A stretch of 64,000 nucleotides of DNA from Gyromitra esculenta. Taxonomy: Eukaryota > Ascomycota > Pezizomycetes > Pezizales > Discinaceae. Numbering within the stretch: position 1 is the stretch's first letter; the number at the start of each line of letters is the position of its first letter. The notes under the pieces are model-generated. The model was given only the letters and a program-made list of their open reading frames with translations, did not search any database and was not told the origin of the DNA. The translations under genes were made by a program, and so were the position numbers. Of this stretch, positions 42,625 through 55,604 are shown in pieces. The DNA is taken from the NCBI GenBank assembly GCA_038503075.1, contig JBCAML010000011.1, positions 1,240,001 through 1,304,000 of the forward strand. Reading direction: 5' to 3'.

Positions 42625-44375
42625 GTGGGAATAGAAATGGCATCTGATATCTGATATCTGATACTAATACGACTCCATACTACTTTATACAATACCACCA
42701 CATATATCTTCCCTTCTTCGTTATAGCTCCCCATCAGCAGAGAGCTCTGGAAAGCAGATTCTTAGCAGATTCTTTTGCTCTCCTCTCGTAGCAGAAAGCT
42801 CTTCCATACCTATTGATATTGACATTTTGAATCGCAAAGGTTTTGCTCCCTTCACTCTTTCCAGGCTCCTTTCGCCAACAACCTCTCAGCCACGTCACAT
42901 CCAAGTCGACGTCATGTTGCCCACATGGAGGTTTCGTTACCCCCCCAGACAGCTACCCTCCCAGCGATTCCCAAGCTTTCAACTGAGATCTCCAACAGCT
43001 AGCAGTGTTCTGTGATCGATAGCTACCCTTTCAGTGACATACAGGCTTACCAGTATTATCTCCAGCTGCAGATAGCTTTCTGGGCTCGATAGCTAACCTC
43101 CCTACAGGCTCCACAGCGAGATCTCTAGCTGTTAGCAGTACATCAGTAAAAATAATTATCGTTCCTGGAGATCGGGTGCCCTCCCCGGGAGACGCTTTCC
43201 TCCCTGACCTCCTGGAGAAGCGGGAGCGCAGGCCTCTCTCCCGGAGGATTAGGCACCTCTCTACGCCAGCCTTTTCCTCCTGGAGAAAACAGCTACCATA
43301 CCCCCCATCCCCGTCCTCCAGGAGAACCCCCTCAGAGAACCTTGGCGAACCCTAACCCACGGTACATGGAGAAATTTCTGAGATATCCTCTTGCTAGAGA
43401 GCGCTAACCCACGCTTCTTAGGAAGAAGCAAACCCTGGCCCACACGACTTTGAGCATTTAGTCACGCCTCCCTTCGCTCCAACCCCTAAACTCTTCCTTC
43501 CACACCCACATCGACACCCAAGACCTCCCCTAGGAAGCTGCTGTATTGGCTACCTGCTAACTACCATATAGACGCCCTCCCCCCCCCTAGAGCTCGCCTA
43601 GGGAGCTCTCCTATCGACTACTCGCTGCCTGCCAAAGAGACGCCTCCCTCCCTTCTAAAGCTCGCCTAGGAGAGAGCTATATAGACACGCCCCGAACTCC
43701 AACGCTGTCAGAATCGTGGGATGGGCTGTATCCTAGGGATAGGCTGTATCCAGGAGGAGATGGAAGGAGCTGTATCGGATCGATTGGTATATATATGTTG
43801 TACATAGAGCATATAGACTAGTAATAAACATTTTCGCGAAACAAAACAAGTCTACTATCCCAAATAAGCGACATGACAAGCGTGACACGCGCAGTATATC
43901 ATGCTTTTTGACCTTCTCCATGGAGCTCCTAGAGACGTTCCGGAGGAGACAGCAAGATCTCTAGGGGGCTCTCGGAGGTAACGGGTCATTACTCGCTCCT
44001 CCACGAAGGCACATATACTCCCTGGACTCCCGAGGCTCTAGGAGGTCAGGGAGGAAAAAAACATTTTCGCCGACGTCGGGTGAGCAAATCCATCAGGCTG
44101 CTAGGAAGCAAACGTTTGAATTCCAAATGTGGACTAGTTCTACTGCCATGGCCACGCCTCTGTATACCCTAACCCTTATAGCCTAGATGAGGCTAATGAA
44201 GCACGTGCAAATGCAGTTTGGTTTCTGATTCCATAAGCCGTGCCCTGTCATGCACGTTTTTTTTTCCCCTCGTCATGCCGGCTTCACTGTCTGCACAGTT
44301 TCACCCCACTATTCTCGTTCCACCAATTGTTCCTCAACCAAAGTTTTTTTTAATTCACGTTTTCGTACTTTGTCA
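42625..44375. other. Intergenic, rich in CTCC(T/C)GGAG palindromes
   Basis: No gene is supported. From 42985 to 43140 there is a degenerate tandem of about 80-90 bp built on GATCGATAGCTA and GAGATCTC. From 43165 to 44050 short palindromes such as TCCTGGAG and CTCCCGGAGG recur many times. This looks like old repeat DNA. Confidence 0.4.
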
Positions 44376-45600
44376 ATGATGTTCGCCAGAGCAATTTCGC
44401 GTACTGGGCGGACTTCGTCTACTCGCCTTTCAGGCGCTTTCCTTCGCCCCATCTCATCCCGACCGCATATTCTCCGTTCAAGTTTGCCAACTATTCCCAT
44501 TCAGCGCCCTTTCCTAGCCGCCAAATTCTCCACAACTCGGCGTGTTTTCGAAAAGCAGGGAACAGGTAAGACTTCAAGAGATCCGGATCTGGCACCCCAG
44601 CAACGTTAACTTTCTCTGGAAATAGTTGATGAAGAATTGGCTGCCAAAATACAATCAGAGCTAGAATTAGAGAAAGTGAAAGAGTACGACGACGATATGC
44701 CTCTCAGTCTAAAGGAGTTTTTAGAAAACAGTTCCTTTACGGTATTGTCATTTATTCCCCTTTGAGAAATCTCGTTTGATTTCAATCTAATCGACCCATA
44801 GGTGAATGACAAACCTGGGGAGGAAGAAGTCGAGCTAGTTCGCCACTTTGGTGATGATGAGATGTAAGTCTGGCTGGTTATTACACTCTAAGCTAAGTTA
44901 ATTTGCCTATACTAGCATTCGAGTTGAATTTTCGATTGCCGATCTAAATGCTGCCTCCGGCGCCGATGATCTTGACGACAACAATCTCTTTGACGACCAA
45001 GTCACAGACGATGATATTGCTGGTGGGCAATCAGGTGGCGCTCAGTCTAAGGCCGCAAAATCTGAAGGACGAGTTCCTATCGCAAATGATGCGGCCGAAG
45101 AAGACGACTTCGATGACGACCAACCAGTCAGCTTCCCTTCGCGTGTCAACGTCACCATTGAGAAGGTTGGTCGTGACCCCCTAAAACTCCGAAATGAATT
45201 CCTCAGCGCTAATCAGGAAAATAGGCCAATGGTGGAGCCCTCCAGTTCGAAGCTGTTGCCCAAGATGGGATGATCGTCATTGATAACGTCTTTTATCATA
45301 AATCCGCCGAGCTAGCGACAGCGAAGACTGTCAATGCCGACTGGGAAAGAAGAGGACTTTATGCTGGACCGCCTTTCGGTAACTTGGACGAAGATCTCCA
45401 GGTGCTCTTAGAGAGATATCTTGATGAAAGGGGTATCAACACTGCATTGGCGCTGTTTATCCCCGATTACATCGATTACAAAGAGCAGAGAGAATATGTC
45501 TCCTGGTTGAGTAGTAAGTTAAATATTTCTCGCCTTTCTGAAGATACAGCAACTAACAATCGGCGCCATTTCAGACGTCAAGAACTTTGTGGAAGCCTAA
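44376..45600 (+). CDS. MAM33: Mitochondrial acidic protein of the MAM33/p32 family
   Basis: Six exons: 44376-44565, 44626-44741, 44802-44863, 44916-45165, 45225-45513 and 45575-45600 (933 nt, 310 residues). The first about 65 residues are arginine/serine-rich with no acidic stretch and contain the string KFSTTRRVF, a typical mitochondrial presequence. Then follow an alpha-helical start (VDEELAAKIQSELELEK), a middle strand region with a very acidic insert (DDLDDNNLFDD), and a C-terminal part with YAGPPFGNLDEDLQ and the conserved tail YKEQREYVSWL. The p32 fold is a doughnut-shaped trimer in the matrix, linked to mitochondrial translation and respiration. Every exon joint keeps the frame and the conserved motif. 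It converges on the ELYS-like gene with 215 bp between stops. Confidence 0.88.
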
Positions 45601-45815
45601 AAGACATTTATTTTTTCGTTTCAAATGTTTCCTTCCTAAAAATTTCCCATTTCGTGTACAATAGGTTTACAAAGTTGCACTCCACTCGCTGTCTACATTC
45701 TGTAGCAGAACATGCCCTATTTCTTCAAAAGAAAAGTGGCTACCATTTCAGTAGCTGCCCCTGTATAATACATAAAATTCGCCTAAATCTGGTACTCTCC
45801 CAAGAAATACACTCT

Positions 45816-46911
45816 TTACTCCCCTCTATTTCCCGTTCCCAGCGATAATCCCCTGGCCAGGCCGGACCAGTTGACGCCTTCAATCATTGGTTCGTTTTGG
45901 TATTGAGCAGACCTAGCAGCGGTAAGAGCTTCGTTTAGATGTCCCTGGTGCATCTGCCTAATTATCAATGTGTCTTGCACAGTAGGTATGTTTGAATCTC
46001 TAACATAGCTTTCAAATATGGCTTGCTCCTCTGCCATAAAGGGTAGGTTGATGAGCTTCAAAGCATTGTCTTCTTTCTTAAATGTAAGGCAATAATCAAT
46101 CAGGCTCTTGAACAACTCGGGCTGAATGTGAGATGGGACGGTGCGTTGGTATATAAAGGCAGACTCGACTGAGATAAATTTTAGGGAGCTGAAGTAATCT
46201 TTAATCGAGTTATCGGTGTCTAGCACAGGTTGAGTCGTCTGGACGAACATAGTAGCAAGCCGAGGACCAAGGCTTGGGCCAGCGTGAGAAATAAGGGTGG
46301 AAAGAATCTTGTGCGGGTTCACTGGCGTCACTGAAGGTTCTGTCAATCGGCGAATAGCTTTCTGGGTTAAGTGTCAGTAAATGAACACAGAAAAAGAGCT
46401 GGCAAGACGAACTTCAAAACTAAAGTTGTCCATGAAGTAAAGTCCATCCATGAGGTTGCGAAAATTAGGCTGGATTAAGGCCCGACTAGCATAATGGCTG
46501 GCGAATTTGTTTCCCGGGTTGGCGCTATCGAAATCCTTCAACAGATAGTACAAAAATGATGATTTTTTGAGTCGATCAAGTTCATCCTTTTCCTCGATAG
46601 TGGCAACCAGCAGTTGTAGGCCAGCTACGTTCTTAGGAGGGTACAAGCGCGAAACTATTCCGCAATAAGAAGTAAGTAATAATAAATACTATCCTTACTT
46701 CTGGAGCCTAGTGATCGAATCACAATAGGGAGGTATACTTACCATCATCAATGTGAGCAATTTGTGAGAGGAGGAGATCAAAAAACAGCGCGCCATCAAG
46801 GAGACTACGATTTCGCGAGATTCTAGCAATGCGTTCTTTAGAAAATGGGAAAAGCTTATCGTCTGGGAAAACTAAGCGGTACAGTGCACGAGAACCGCGA
46901 TCAACATCCAT
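45816..46911 (-). CDS. ELYS-domain protein (nuclear pore assembly type)
   Basis: Three exons: 46911-46743, 46654-46413 and 46361-45816 (957 nt, 318 residues). The protein is largely alpha-helical. An N-terminal stretch has LVFPDDKLFPFSKERIA and the middle has LYPPKNVAGLQLLVATIE. Further on are YYLLKDFD, then NLMDGLYFMDNF, then a C-terminal half of TPR-like helices with DTLIIRQMHQGHLNEAL. This matches the short fungal ELYS-type proteins (S. pombe Ely5 and relatives), which sit at the outer ring of the nuclear pore. The start was chosen at the first ATG of the conserved frame; a longer frame upstream (47079) has no family support. Identification is by remembered family pattern, so moderate. Confidence 0.72.
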
Positions 46912-47231
46912 TGTGGGTCGGTGGGGGTTTGAGTGGGAATGGTTTGTTTGTAGCCGAGCAACCATTCTGATGTATCTCAAAAAAGATACTTTGAGAGCTT
47001 TTATGTTAGTCACTAATTGACTGACGCGTGGCTGACTCAGCAACTTGCTTTTAGACGCGTTGGGGACTGGCGCTGGCACTAAACCGTCTTAAGGCTTCCC
47101 TAGGTGTACTGAAGCTACATGTACATATAGAGGTGTGATGAATCTTACCCAGATCAACGGAACGCGAAGGGTGCCCGTGGAAAGTAAAGGAATCCTCCTG
47201 GCAACTCGAAAAGGGAGGAACTTTGACTTTA

Positions 47232-47396
47232 CTATACTTGATCAGCCAAATGCTAGGATGGTCCAAATGCTAGGAGGGTCGTTCGTATTTCTCATTGGGC
47301 AAAATTTGGTTACCCTGCTGGATATAAACAAGTTTTCTTACCAGAATCCGTGTTCTGGTATTTGGCCCGTCCTAGCATTTGGCTGATCGAGAATAG
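47232..47396. mobile_element. 165-bp MITE flanked by TA
   Basis: Inverted ends CTAT(A/T)CT(T/C)GATCAGCC...AAATGCTAGGA at both sides, TA on each flank (47230-47231 and 47397-47398). No coding capacity. The pattern fits a Tc1/mariner/pogo-type non-autonomous element. Confidence 0.65.
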
Positions 47397-47466
47397 TATT
47401 GGTTTTAAGTTTTGACTTTTTGGGAAATTCGTCACACTCCCAGTTTCGTCATACACTCTATCCATC

Positions 47467-47537
47467 TCACTGACAACCGACCGAATCACGTGACAGTACA
47501 CAGACCAGTCCACGTGATTCGGTCGGCTGTCGGTGAC
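47467..47537. repeat. Long hairpin with CACGTG in each arm
   Basis: Arms of about 26 bases, centred on CCGACCGAATCACGTG and its complement CACGTGATTCGGTCGG, are separated by 18 bases. Might be a short MITE or a binding-site pair; no target duplication was established. Confidence 0.55.
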
Positions 47538-49792
47538 ATGAGTATGTAGCAACAAACTCCATGGCGACGCTGCAGACATACAAAATTCTAGGGTTAGGGG
47601 TTTTCGTTTAGAGTACCACGGATTGTGGTAATTCAATTAAACACCATATATTTGCCTGAAGGAAGTCACTGAGTATTGTTTAGGGGGTAAAAGCTGGCTC
47701 CGTGTTCGAATGAAGCATCAGATTTCACCCACAAGTGACGGCTCAAAAGCTACAAAGCATTCCCGTTATAAAAAAATGAAAAAATAAGCCTCGAGCATTA
47801 GATACGTGCGCTTTTCTCCCCCGTTTCTCCCCAGAGTCTTTTTCTCCTCAAAAATTAAAGTTATATCCGCCATTCTCTGCGATACATGCTTCAATCCTAC
47901 AAGTCCTAGACTCAATATATATATTTATGCGCTCCACAGGGCAGTTTCCACCTAAGCCCCAGCCTAGCCTCAATCTTATCTCTATTTCACTCTAGATGCA
48001 TTTAATTGGATCAAAAATCAGGAGAGCAGACAGGTTACTCCATTTTGTGCAACCCCTATTGGTGCCAGGATAGATCATGATAGGTATTAATGCCTATATG
48101 AAGTTAATTTAAACCCCTGCACCACAAAAAATATATATTTCCCTCGAAACCCTAAATGGTAGCTATATATACATTACCCTTCCATAGGTTTAAGTTTCAT
48201 CACTGCCTATAGGACTACGCACTTTTCCCTACCACACCTTTAGCAACACAAAATCCTTCATATACATACTCTACAGATGTGTATGTGATGGTCAAACTAA
48301 GTGTTTCCATGGGACTTGATGAAAGCTTTTGATTTGCTTTTCTGCTTTTGTTATTACCTTATATATAGTGACTGAACAAAAGTTTTCGTAATTAGGCGAT
48401 TCACACCAAAAGTAACCTTATTCCATTACCACGTGCACCACAACATCCCGAACTCAATGAATTAAATCAGGACATGCTTTTAGGGTAAACTAATTGCATA
48501 AAAATTACTCTTGAAAAATTATAGAAGGAGAGAGTAAATCTTTTGAGCACTAGAAACTATTTTGTTGCTGAATTCCGTTGTTGTGGAAGATTTGTATGGG
48601 TTTCTACACACAATCAATTGCAATAATTATGAATTCTGGACTCCCAAAGAATGAAAAAGTCGTAACCACTCATGAGGGAAGACACTAAAAAGGCTAGAAA
48701 AATAACAGGACACTGCTCAAATGTTCTCCAAGTCCCCGCCAAGTTTTGGAATTTTTTTCGCTATGAGTAGACTGTACCTTAATTGGCACTGCTGAAATGG
48801 CAACTTTCGGTGTAAAACAGCACAATTACGAAAACTTTTGTCCTAGTACAGTACATATGTACATGTAGTTATAGATTATACTAAATAATCGAGGATAGGA
48901 CCTGAAGGGGTATTCGTCCTACAACATTGTTAAGTCAGCCAAATTCAAGTATTTAGATGTAGCTAAAGACTTATATAATTATAACAAATTTTTCCAAATA
49001 GGACACTTCCTATCCCATCTTCCTGGTAGTTTTTCCCTCCCCAGCTGCAGCTGCAGCCCGCTAGGAAAATTAGCAGCTGGTAGAAGATCCCGAAACGCCT
49101 TGTTCCCACTAAATTCGCCCTCTTTAATGTCTGCTTACTATACCTACACGTATACATGTGCACGTGCCTTATGGTTGTAAATATTTACTCCGCGCAGCAT
49201 AATGGCCCATTAGGTAAAAGCTTTATTAATTATACTTGACCCCAACCTACGCCCGACAAACCTCCAGCCCACTGTTCCTGGTCAATGCAAACTAGTAAAG
49301 TCACAAATTCTTTGTGTTACATGTACTTATTAGGTATAGCTATACCCCGTAGCATACGCATACATATAAATAAAAACAAGATTGCATATAGATAGCAGAT
49401 AGGTGATCGATTTGAATTATGGGTGGAGGTTTCAGAGCGCAGGCGCACGAGATATGTGCGGTGTGCCCAAACCCTACGACCTTGTGCGAGGCAGCGACGC
49501 GTCTCCCCGCACACCAAACGTCGCCGTTACTTGTCTCGATCCAACGCACTACCCATATCTTCACCTATTTCGCAAGAGACGTCCTAACAGCTCCCCTATA
49601 CAACGTCCAACGTGTCTCCCCTCCCACTCACCACCATTGATCACCAATTCCTGCCACCGCGTCTAGCAATTCCGCCCATCAACGGACACCACACATTCGC
49701 GTACGTACATACGTACATACGTACCTCCATCTATACGCATATCACCCTTCATCACACTACCACCAACTGTTCACCCGCTATAGATTTGTGTC

Positions 49793-51915
49793 ATGGCTCA
49801 GATCTGCAGATTCTATGGGACTGGCCAATGCCGTTTCGGCCAGAGCTGTCGCTTCATCCATCCGGGAGAAACAACTGTCGCCTCCTCGTCTGGCTTCGGA
49901 AACAACACTTTCGGAAACACCCGTCAAGCAGGTACGACCACTTGCAGGAATCTATTCCTTGCTATGTGTTCTTATCCCTTTCTTTTAGATGGGGTATACG
50001 TGCGTAGCGCAGAAGAGATTTCCAGGGATTGAACTAATATTATTTTTACTTCGTCCATATAGGTTTTGGTGGTGGTGGGGCTCAGGCAAAGCTTGGTAAT
50101 AGGTAGGTCTCTGTTTGATCAACTGTCTCACAACAACCCTCTCTTTTCATATAGCTTTCACCCAGTAGTTGACCCTAAATTTTATGGCGAAAATCAACAT
50201 CAGGATATAATCGTTTTCTCTCTCCATATCGTGGCCATTCATTCGTACTCCCTAAGAGCAGAGGTTTGCTATGGTGATGCTAATATGTTTTTTTGATACA
50301 GTTTTAATCTACCAACCGAGGAGTCGATTCGGACAGACTTAACAGAAAGACCCACTTGGTTTTTATCTAGTTACGCACCTGGTAAAGACCCTCCTGCACA
50401 ACTTATTGATGGGAAAGATATCTCTCCTGAAGAAGCTCGGGTTATGGCATACAAACTCGGGGCGGAGGGTAACTCAGGTGCTTATGTATGTACTGCACAC
50501 CGATACATTCGTTCTTGTAATTTGCTATTCTAACGTTTCATCCCAGGAGGTTGAATGGACTCGGTTGACCAGTCAGGCTGATACACAAATCAGGAATATC
50601 CTGAATGATTTGCCTGGCGCTGTGAACTTTATGAAGAATGCATATGAAAATAGGGCCAATTCGCGCTACGATTCACACAATATTGAACTTTCGGCTTTTG
50701 GTAACTTAGTATGATAACCCTAATCTACCAAAAGTCCATAAGGTATCTGTTCACTGTACATAGTACTAACTTACGAACAAGCCTTCCCAACCATCACCAT
50801 TTAGAATCCTAGAACAACCCACCTCTACCTTCGCGCAACCTCAGCAAACATCTGCTTTTGGGCAGCCACAGCCTATTTCAGCGTTTGGCCAACAATCACA
50901 ACCAGTTTCCGCATTCAGCCAACAATCACAACCGGCTTCTCCGTTTGGCACTACTTCGCCTTTCACCGCTCGGGCAAGCCCGGCTTTTGGTCCAAGTGCA
51001 TTTGGCCAAACGCCGGCCACGCCCGCCTTCGGTCAACCAGCGTTCGGCTCGGCTTCGGTTTCGCAGCCCCAGAGCACTTTTGGACAGCCTGCGTTTGGGC
51101 AATCATCTCTTGCCAAACCCGCGTTCGGCCAACCAACATTCGGCCAGCCTGCGTTTAGGCAACCGGCATCAGGACAGACTGTATCTACTACATCTCCCTT
51201 TGGGTCACCGAATTCTTCCTCGGCGTCCACATTTGGACAATCTACCTCTCAACAATCAGCAACAGCATTTGGCCAACCATCTCCTTTTGGAACGCCGAAC
51301 GTTCCTAAGCCTGCGTTTGGCCAACCTGCTTTTGGCCAATCTCCTTTTGCTCAAAGCTCCCCGTTTGTGACCAATGTTTCTGCCCCACACGCACAGTCGC
51401 ATCTCGCATCGGCATTCGGGCAGCCACAGCAGCATCTCTCCACGACAAGCGCGGCGTTCGGGAATCCTATCAGCCAGAACACCACTATCACACCAAACGC
51501 CTTCCAACAAAATGCCCAGGATACTGCTGTCCAGAATACTGCTTCAGCATTCCCAAACTCCAATCCGTTTCAGCAAGGCCAGCAAGCTGCCAGCAATCTA
51601 TTTCAACAGACGACCCAGGCCCATCCCTCACAACCAGTATCCCCTTTCGCCCAACCTCCCGCCCCAGTTTCTACTTTTGGTATTCAGCAACAGACATCAC
51701 CATTCAGCAATCAGAATCCTTTCCAGAGCGTTCAACAACAGCAACTCGTGGGTCACCAGGTCAATCCGCAGCTACGAGAGCAGCAGAAGGCTAAAAAATG
51801 GGATGATCCCGTCATTGAGTACATACAAACGGAAAAAGAGGCTTTCGCAGCCCTAACATTTTCGCTAGGGAATGTGCCGACCGTAGCACCGAGCAGAGAT
51901 ATGTGCTGGGGTTGA
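49793..51915 (+). CDS. NUP42: CCCH zinc-finger FG nucleoporin (Nup42/Amo1 type)
   Basis: Five exons: 49793-49931, 50063-50102, 50302-50485, 50547-50700 and 50813-51915 (1620 nt, 539 residues). The N-terminus MAQICRFYGTGQCRFGQSC is a single CX7CX5CX3H zinc finger. A globular part follows (TDLTERPTWFLSSYAPGKD, then an interrupted helical region). A long FG-repeat domain rich in FGQP, SAFG and PAFG lies from about residue 175 to 460. The short conserved C-terminus has WDDPVIEYIQTEKEAF then LGNVPTVAPSRDMCW. Nup42/hCG1-type proteins sit on the cytoplasmic face of the pore and help Gle1-driven mRNA export. The C-terminal helix is the Gle1-binding part in yeast. All joints keep frame. The ELYS-type pore gene is 2.9 kb away. 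Confidence 0.86.
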
Positions 51916-54409
51916 CGAAGTCGAATGCCGCTGCAGGAGTGTTGAAAAAATTGCTGTGCACATGTACGATAGTTCCCAGAGTAATAGAGCACAAGACGTT
52001 TTGGGATTTACTTATTCCTCTAATCACGTACACAATTTGCGTCGCATTTTTAAATTGGAATGTCTTGTACTCTTTCCATTAGCTCGCTCAATTGTTAGAG
52101 CATATGTACTCCTATTCCACGTCGTCTTCCGAGGGTTCGCGAAATTTAATTGGTACTATAAACCAACCAATAGGGAGAATAGAGAACAAAGATGGTGGGA
52201 TTTACGCAAATTTATCCGGCAGTTTCAAGTCAGAGCCGTCAACTTTTTCATCCGACAGCTCCGATATGCAGGGCACAAACTACTCCATACCTCCTACGTC
52301 TTAATTAGAAACACTCTCCGGGTAGAGATAAACACATACTGGTAGTACAAAAAACCGTGTATACTCGTAAATTACTGATGTTTGTAGTTTTGGCCGTGTC
52401 CGCACACCGCAGAAAAAGTATACCATGTAGCTTTCTATAGATGCAGAAAAGCTTAAGGCTTACAAGTGATGATCAGCAAAAATCCAATATTTAAATGGGG
52501 GAACAAGAAGAGAGAAATCTCTTTCTCGGGTGTTTTTGCAGTGAGTATGCACACGGATAAGAATAAACTAGAATACATACGCACGCTCCGGATGAAATAG
52601 CTTTGATTCCGAGTCGCATCCATTCCGCGGGTAACAAGCCTGGCGGGTTAAGCACATTCAAGATCAATGACAAAAAATAAAATAACCACTGATTCGACCC
52701 ATTACGTCTATGATTTTTCTCTGCAGCAGAAATTTGAATCTCGTGCCTCATGCGCGGATATTTTTTGTTCTTAGGAAACATGCAATAATCCGTAATCCGA
52801 ACGAGAACACACGACTTTGTCGGCTTACTCCAACTCCACTAGCATACCTCCTTTAAGAAATTTCTGCAACAACTGATATCTCCAAGATCTCGGTTGAGAT
52901 CTTTTAACTATCATACGCCTCTCCCACAACCATCAAATATCTGCTTTGGGGGATAATCGAAAACGCTCCAAGAGGTAGCGCTTATCCACTTTAGTTAGTG
53001 GAGTAGCGAAAGTATGTGGTGTGGTGGTGAAGTGTTATTGAGAAACGTGAAGGAGGAAGAAATGGAGAAGCCATGGAGTGAATATGGAGAGGACAGGGAT
53101 GTTTTGGTTAAGGATTTGGTTATTTTAGCTAACCGCCATAACCTACGGGTTGGATGCATGTATGAATTATCTAGCTAGCGAAAGTACGGGCTCAGGATCA
53201 TATTTCCGTGAAAAATATCCACAATAAATACAACAAAAACCCAGGTTCGATTTTCATCATTTCAAACGCTCACATAGATTTTATAGGATACCTGTATCCA
53301 AACCTGCAATATTTTGCTATTTTGTCGGGGCAAACTGGCAAATCATATATTATCACTCGTATTCGTCAAATGTCAAACTGTTAGATATAGCTTTCTAATA
53401 TGTATGGGCTCTGGCGCTCGGGGAGGCCTGTGTGAAGGTCAGAGGGCGAGCCCCCAGTGGACCCGACGGAAGCGCAGGAGTAGGGAAAGTACAAATACCT
53501 TGTGGGCACGAAGGAGTAATATATAGAAGGCAAAACCTCCCCCAATGCAAGCAAGCATTCGATCGATATTGGCTTCTCTACGTACCTATTATTACAACAC
53601 AAATTAAACGAGAGTATCTTGCGCTCTCGAAAGTCTAAGCTAAAATTTAGGTGCCAAGTTGATAAAACCGGAGGATTGTAGCAGAGCGCTCGTAAGAAGT
53701 ATAAGAGTAAATTGAGCTTTTAGAGAAACAGTGTGCGGCAAACACATTGGACACCAATATAGTACGCATTACAAGCGGGTGGATGCAATAATTCAATCCC
53801 AAAAAGCTGTTTGCGATTCAAATCCAGTTTCTTACAAATTAAAGAGACCATGCTTGGCCAACCGGGCATAGGTATCCCGTCAACTGTAGCGAGTTGGAGC
53901 CCAAAACCACCACAACTGAGCAATAACTGTTTTATGAAAATTTAAAAAAATCGCGGCCACATTTAGGAAGCGCGAAAAGTAATGACAGAATTATATCCAG
54001 TAATTATAAATACATGTAGTGATGATGTAGAGATGTCATACATGTACTTATGGTGTGGTATTATTACATTTTACATTTATTGTCCTTCCCGGTTCCCCTA
54101 TGTATTTTCTCCCACCTGTTATGAAAAGACCCCGCCATTTATCAACATATAGGGGGATATATACCTTAGGCTTAATAGAGTTGATTTACTTGTTTTAAGA
54201 GTGTTTTAACATTGTCACTTGACTGTAAGTCCGTAGAACATACCCTTGATTTGCTTGCACTTTTCATAAAATGCTCAATTTTCCCCCGTTTTTACATACT
54301 AGGATAATTATCTATGTAGTTTAAACCACAAATACCCAAGTTTCTAATCGTATTGATGAAATATAAAAGCCTAGGTAATGGAGAGTGCAAAGTAGGAGTA
54401 CTCTACGGG
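51916..54409. other. Intergenic region
   Basis: No gene is supported in 2.5 kb. Open frames are short and lack recognisable motifs. A GC-richer patch is at 53400-53480. TACATGTA sites are at 54011 and 54039. Confidence 0.35.
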
Positions 54410-54940
54410 CCGTGTAAATGCATCGCTTGATGAATTTCCCACTGTAAGGTCGTAGATAAAATCGTCTGTAAAGTCTTCTAGGGTGGAAAGTCGTAGGTAA
54501 AGTCGTAGAGAAAGTTGTTGGTAAATGCATCAGGAAATGTGTATTTTACTATTTTCTTTGATCTAAATAGGGGTTTATCTATAATAATATATTCAAGTTG
54601 ATAGTGTAGGTAGTAGGGAAGGAGGTAGGAAAGTTCGACAGCTCAGGTTCAACTCCAAGGAAATACTTTCAGATTTCTGGTTTTTTCCATTTTTTAGGGT
54701 TAGTGGAGTTGTCTGTAAAGTTGTCTGTAAATGCATCAAAAGTGCAAGTTGATGCATTTACAGACAACTTTACCATACATTTACAGACACCTTTGCCATT
54801 CATCCATAAATTTACAAACGACTTTCTCACACGGTTTTTACTAGGGCTCAACAACGACTTTACAGACAACTCTCCCACACAAATTTAGATACAGAAAACG
54901 ATCTATTTACAGACGACTTCACTGATGCATTTCCATGGCT
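54410..54940. repeat. Large imperfect foldback built of short modules
   Basis: Left half (54436-54745): repeated GTCGT/GTTGTCTGTAAA modules. Right half (54756-54940): their inverses TTTACAGACAAC/GACGACTT. The centre is a perfect stem, AAGTTGTCTGTAAATGCATC with its complement, around 54717-54776. Open frames on both strands over it are a by-product of the symmetry. Confidence 0.65.
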
Positions 54941-55604
54941 TACGTGGTATTTCTGAAGCTGTTGAGATCGCTAAGTGAGGCTTGACAGTTTAAAATCGCC
55001 AACTTTTGGTGGTTTTATCACCTCCCTAAATGATTTAAACTGCCTGCCTGTGTGGTTAGAGATAATTAGTATGCAAAAATAAGACTTTTTCTGATTTTGT
55101 TTACTATATAAAAAAACCTGAAGACTGCAATGGCCTCGGCGAGAAAAATTCTCTTATTTCCCTACCACTAATTTGAGCCTACAACGTCTCAATTCTATGG
55201 GGTAGTTGAAAATTAAGTTACACGTTAAAATGATGTGGTTTAAATTAGAGCTCATCCGGGCTCCAAATAGCGTTGCTGCGGTTGATGGGATACCATTGCT
55301 CATTGATTGAATATGGGTTTTAATTGCATAACATGATTATCGTTGATCTACATTATATAGGCCAGAGTCTCTTTCCTAAATTAAATCGTTGTACTCTTTG
55401 TTAAGGGACTAAAGATAGCAAAGACGGCCCGCGGGAAATAGGTGTTTTGGGGTGAAGATGCGTTGAGGTATTCAGCCCAAAGTGTAAATAACGAGTTAAG
55501 AACCAAAATTGGCAGGAAATTTTAAGGGTGTAAGGCGAAGACTAATATCAAATATTGAATAACCAAGATAGAACAGGATGAGTAAAGGATTAAATTAGAC
55601 GGAA

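Larger units (their letters stand above)
46912..49792. other. Intergenic region with two small hairpin elements
   Basis: No gene is supported in 2.9 kb. It holds a 165-bp MITE (47232-47396), a CACGTG palindrome hairpin (47467-47537), TACATGTA sites at 47116, 48860 and 49318, and a short TACG/TACA microsatellite near 49700-49725. Confidence 0.4.

Noticed and set aside
50858..51370. 170-codon frame in the NUP42 region rich in Leu/Asn/His
   Set aside because: It is the +1 frame of the FG-repeat exon; the FG frame is the coding one.
54669..54888. Short frames on both strands over the foldback
   Set aside because: Created by the inverted symmetry of the DNA; repeated peptide words are the translation of TTTACAGACAAC modules.
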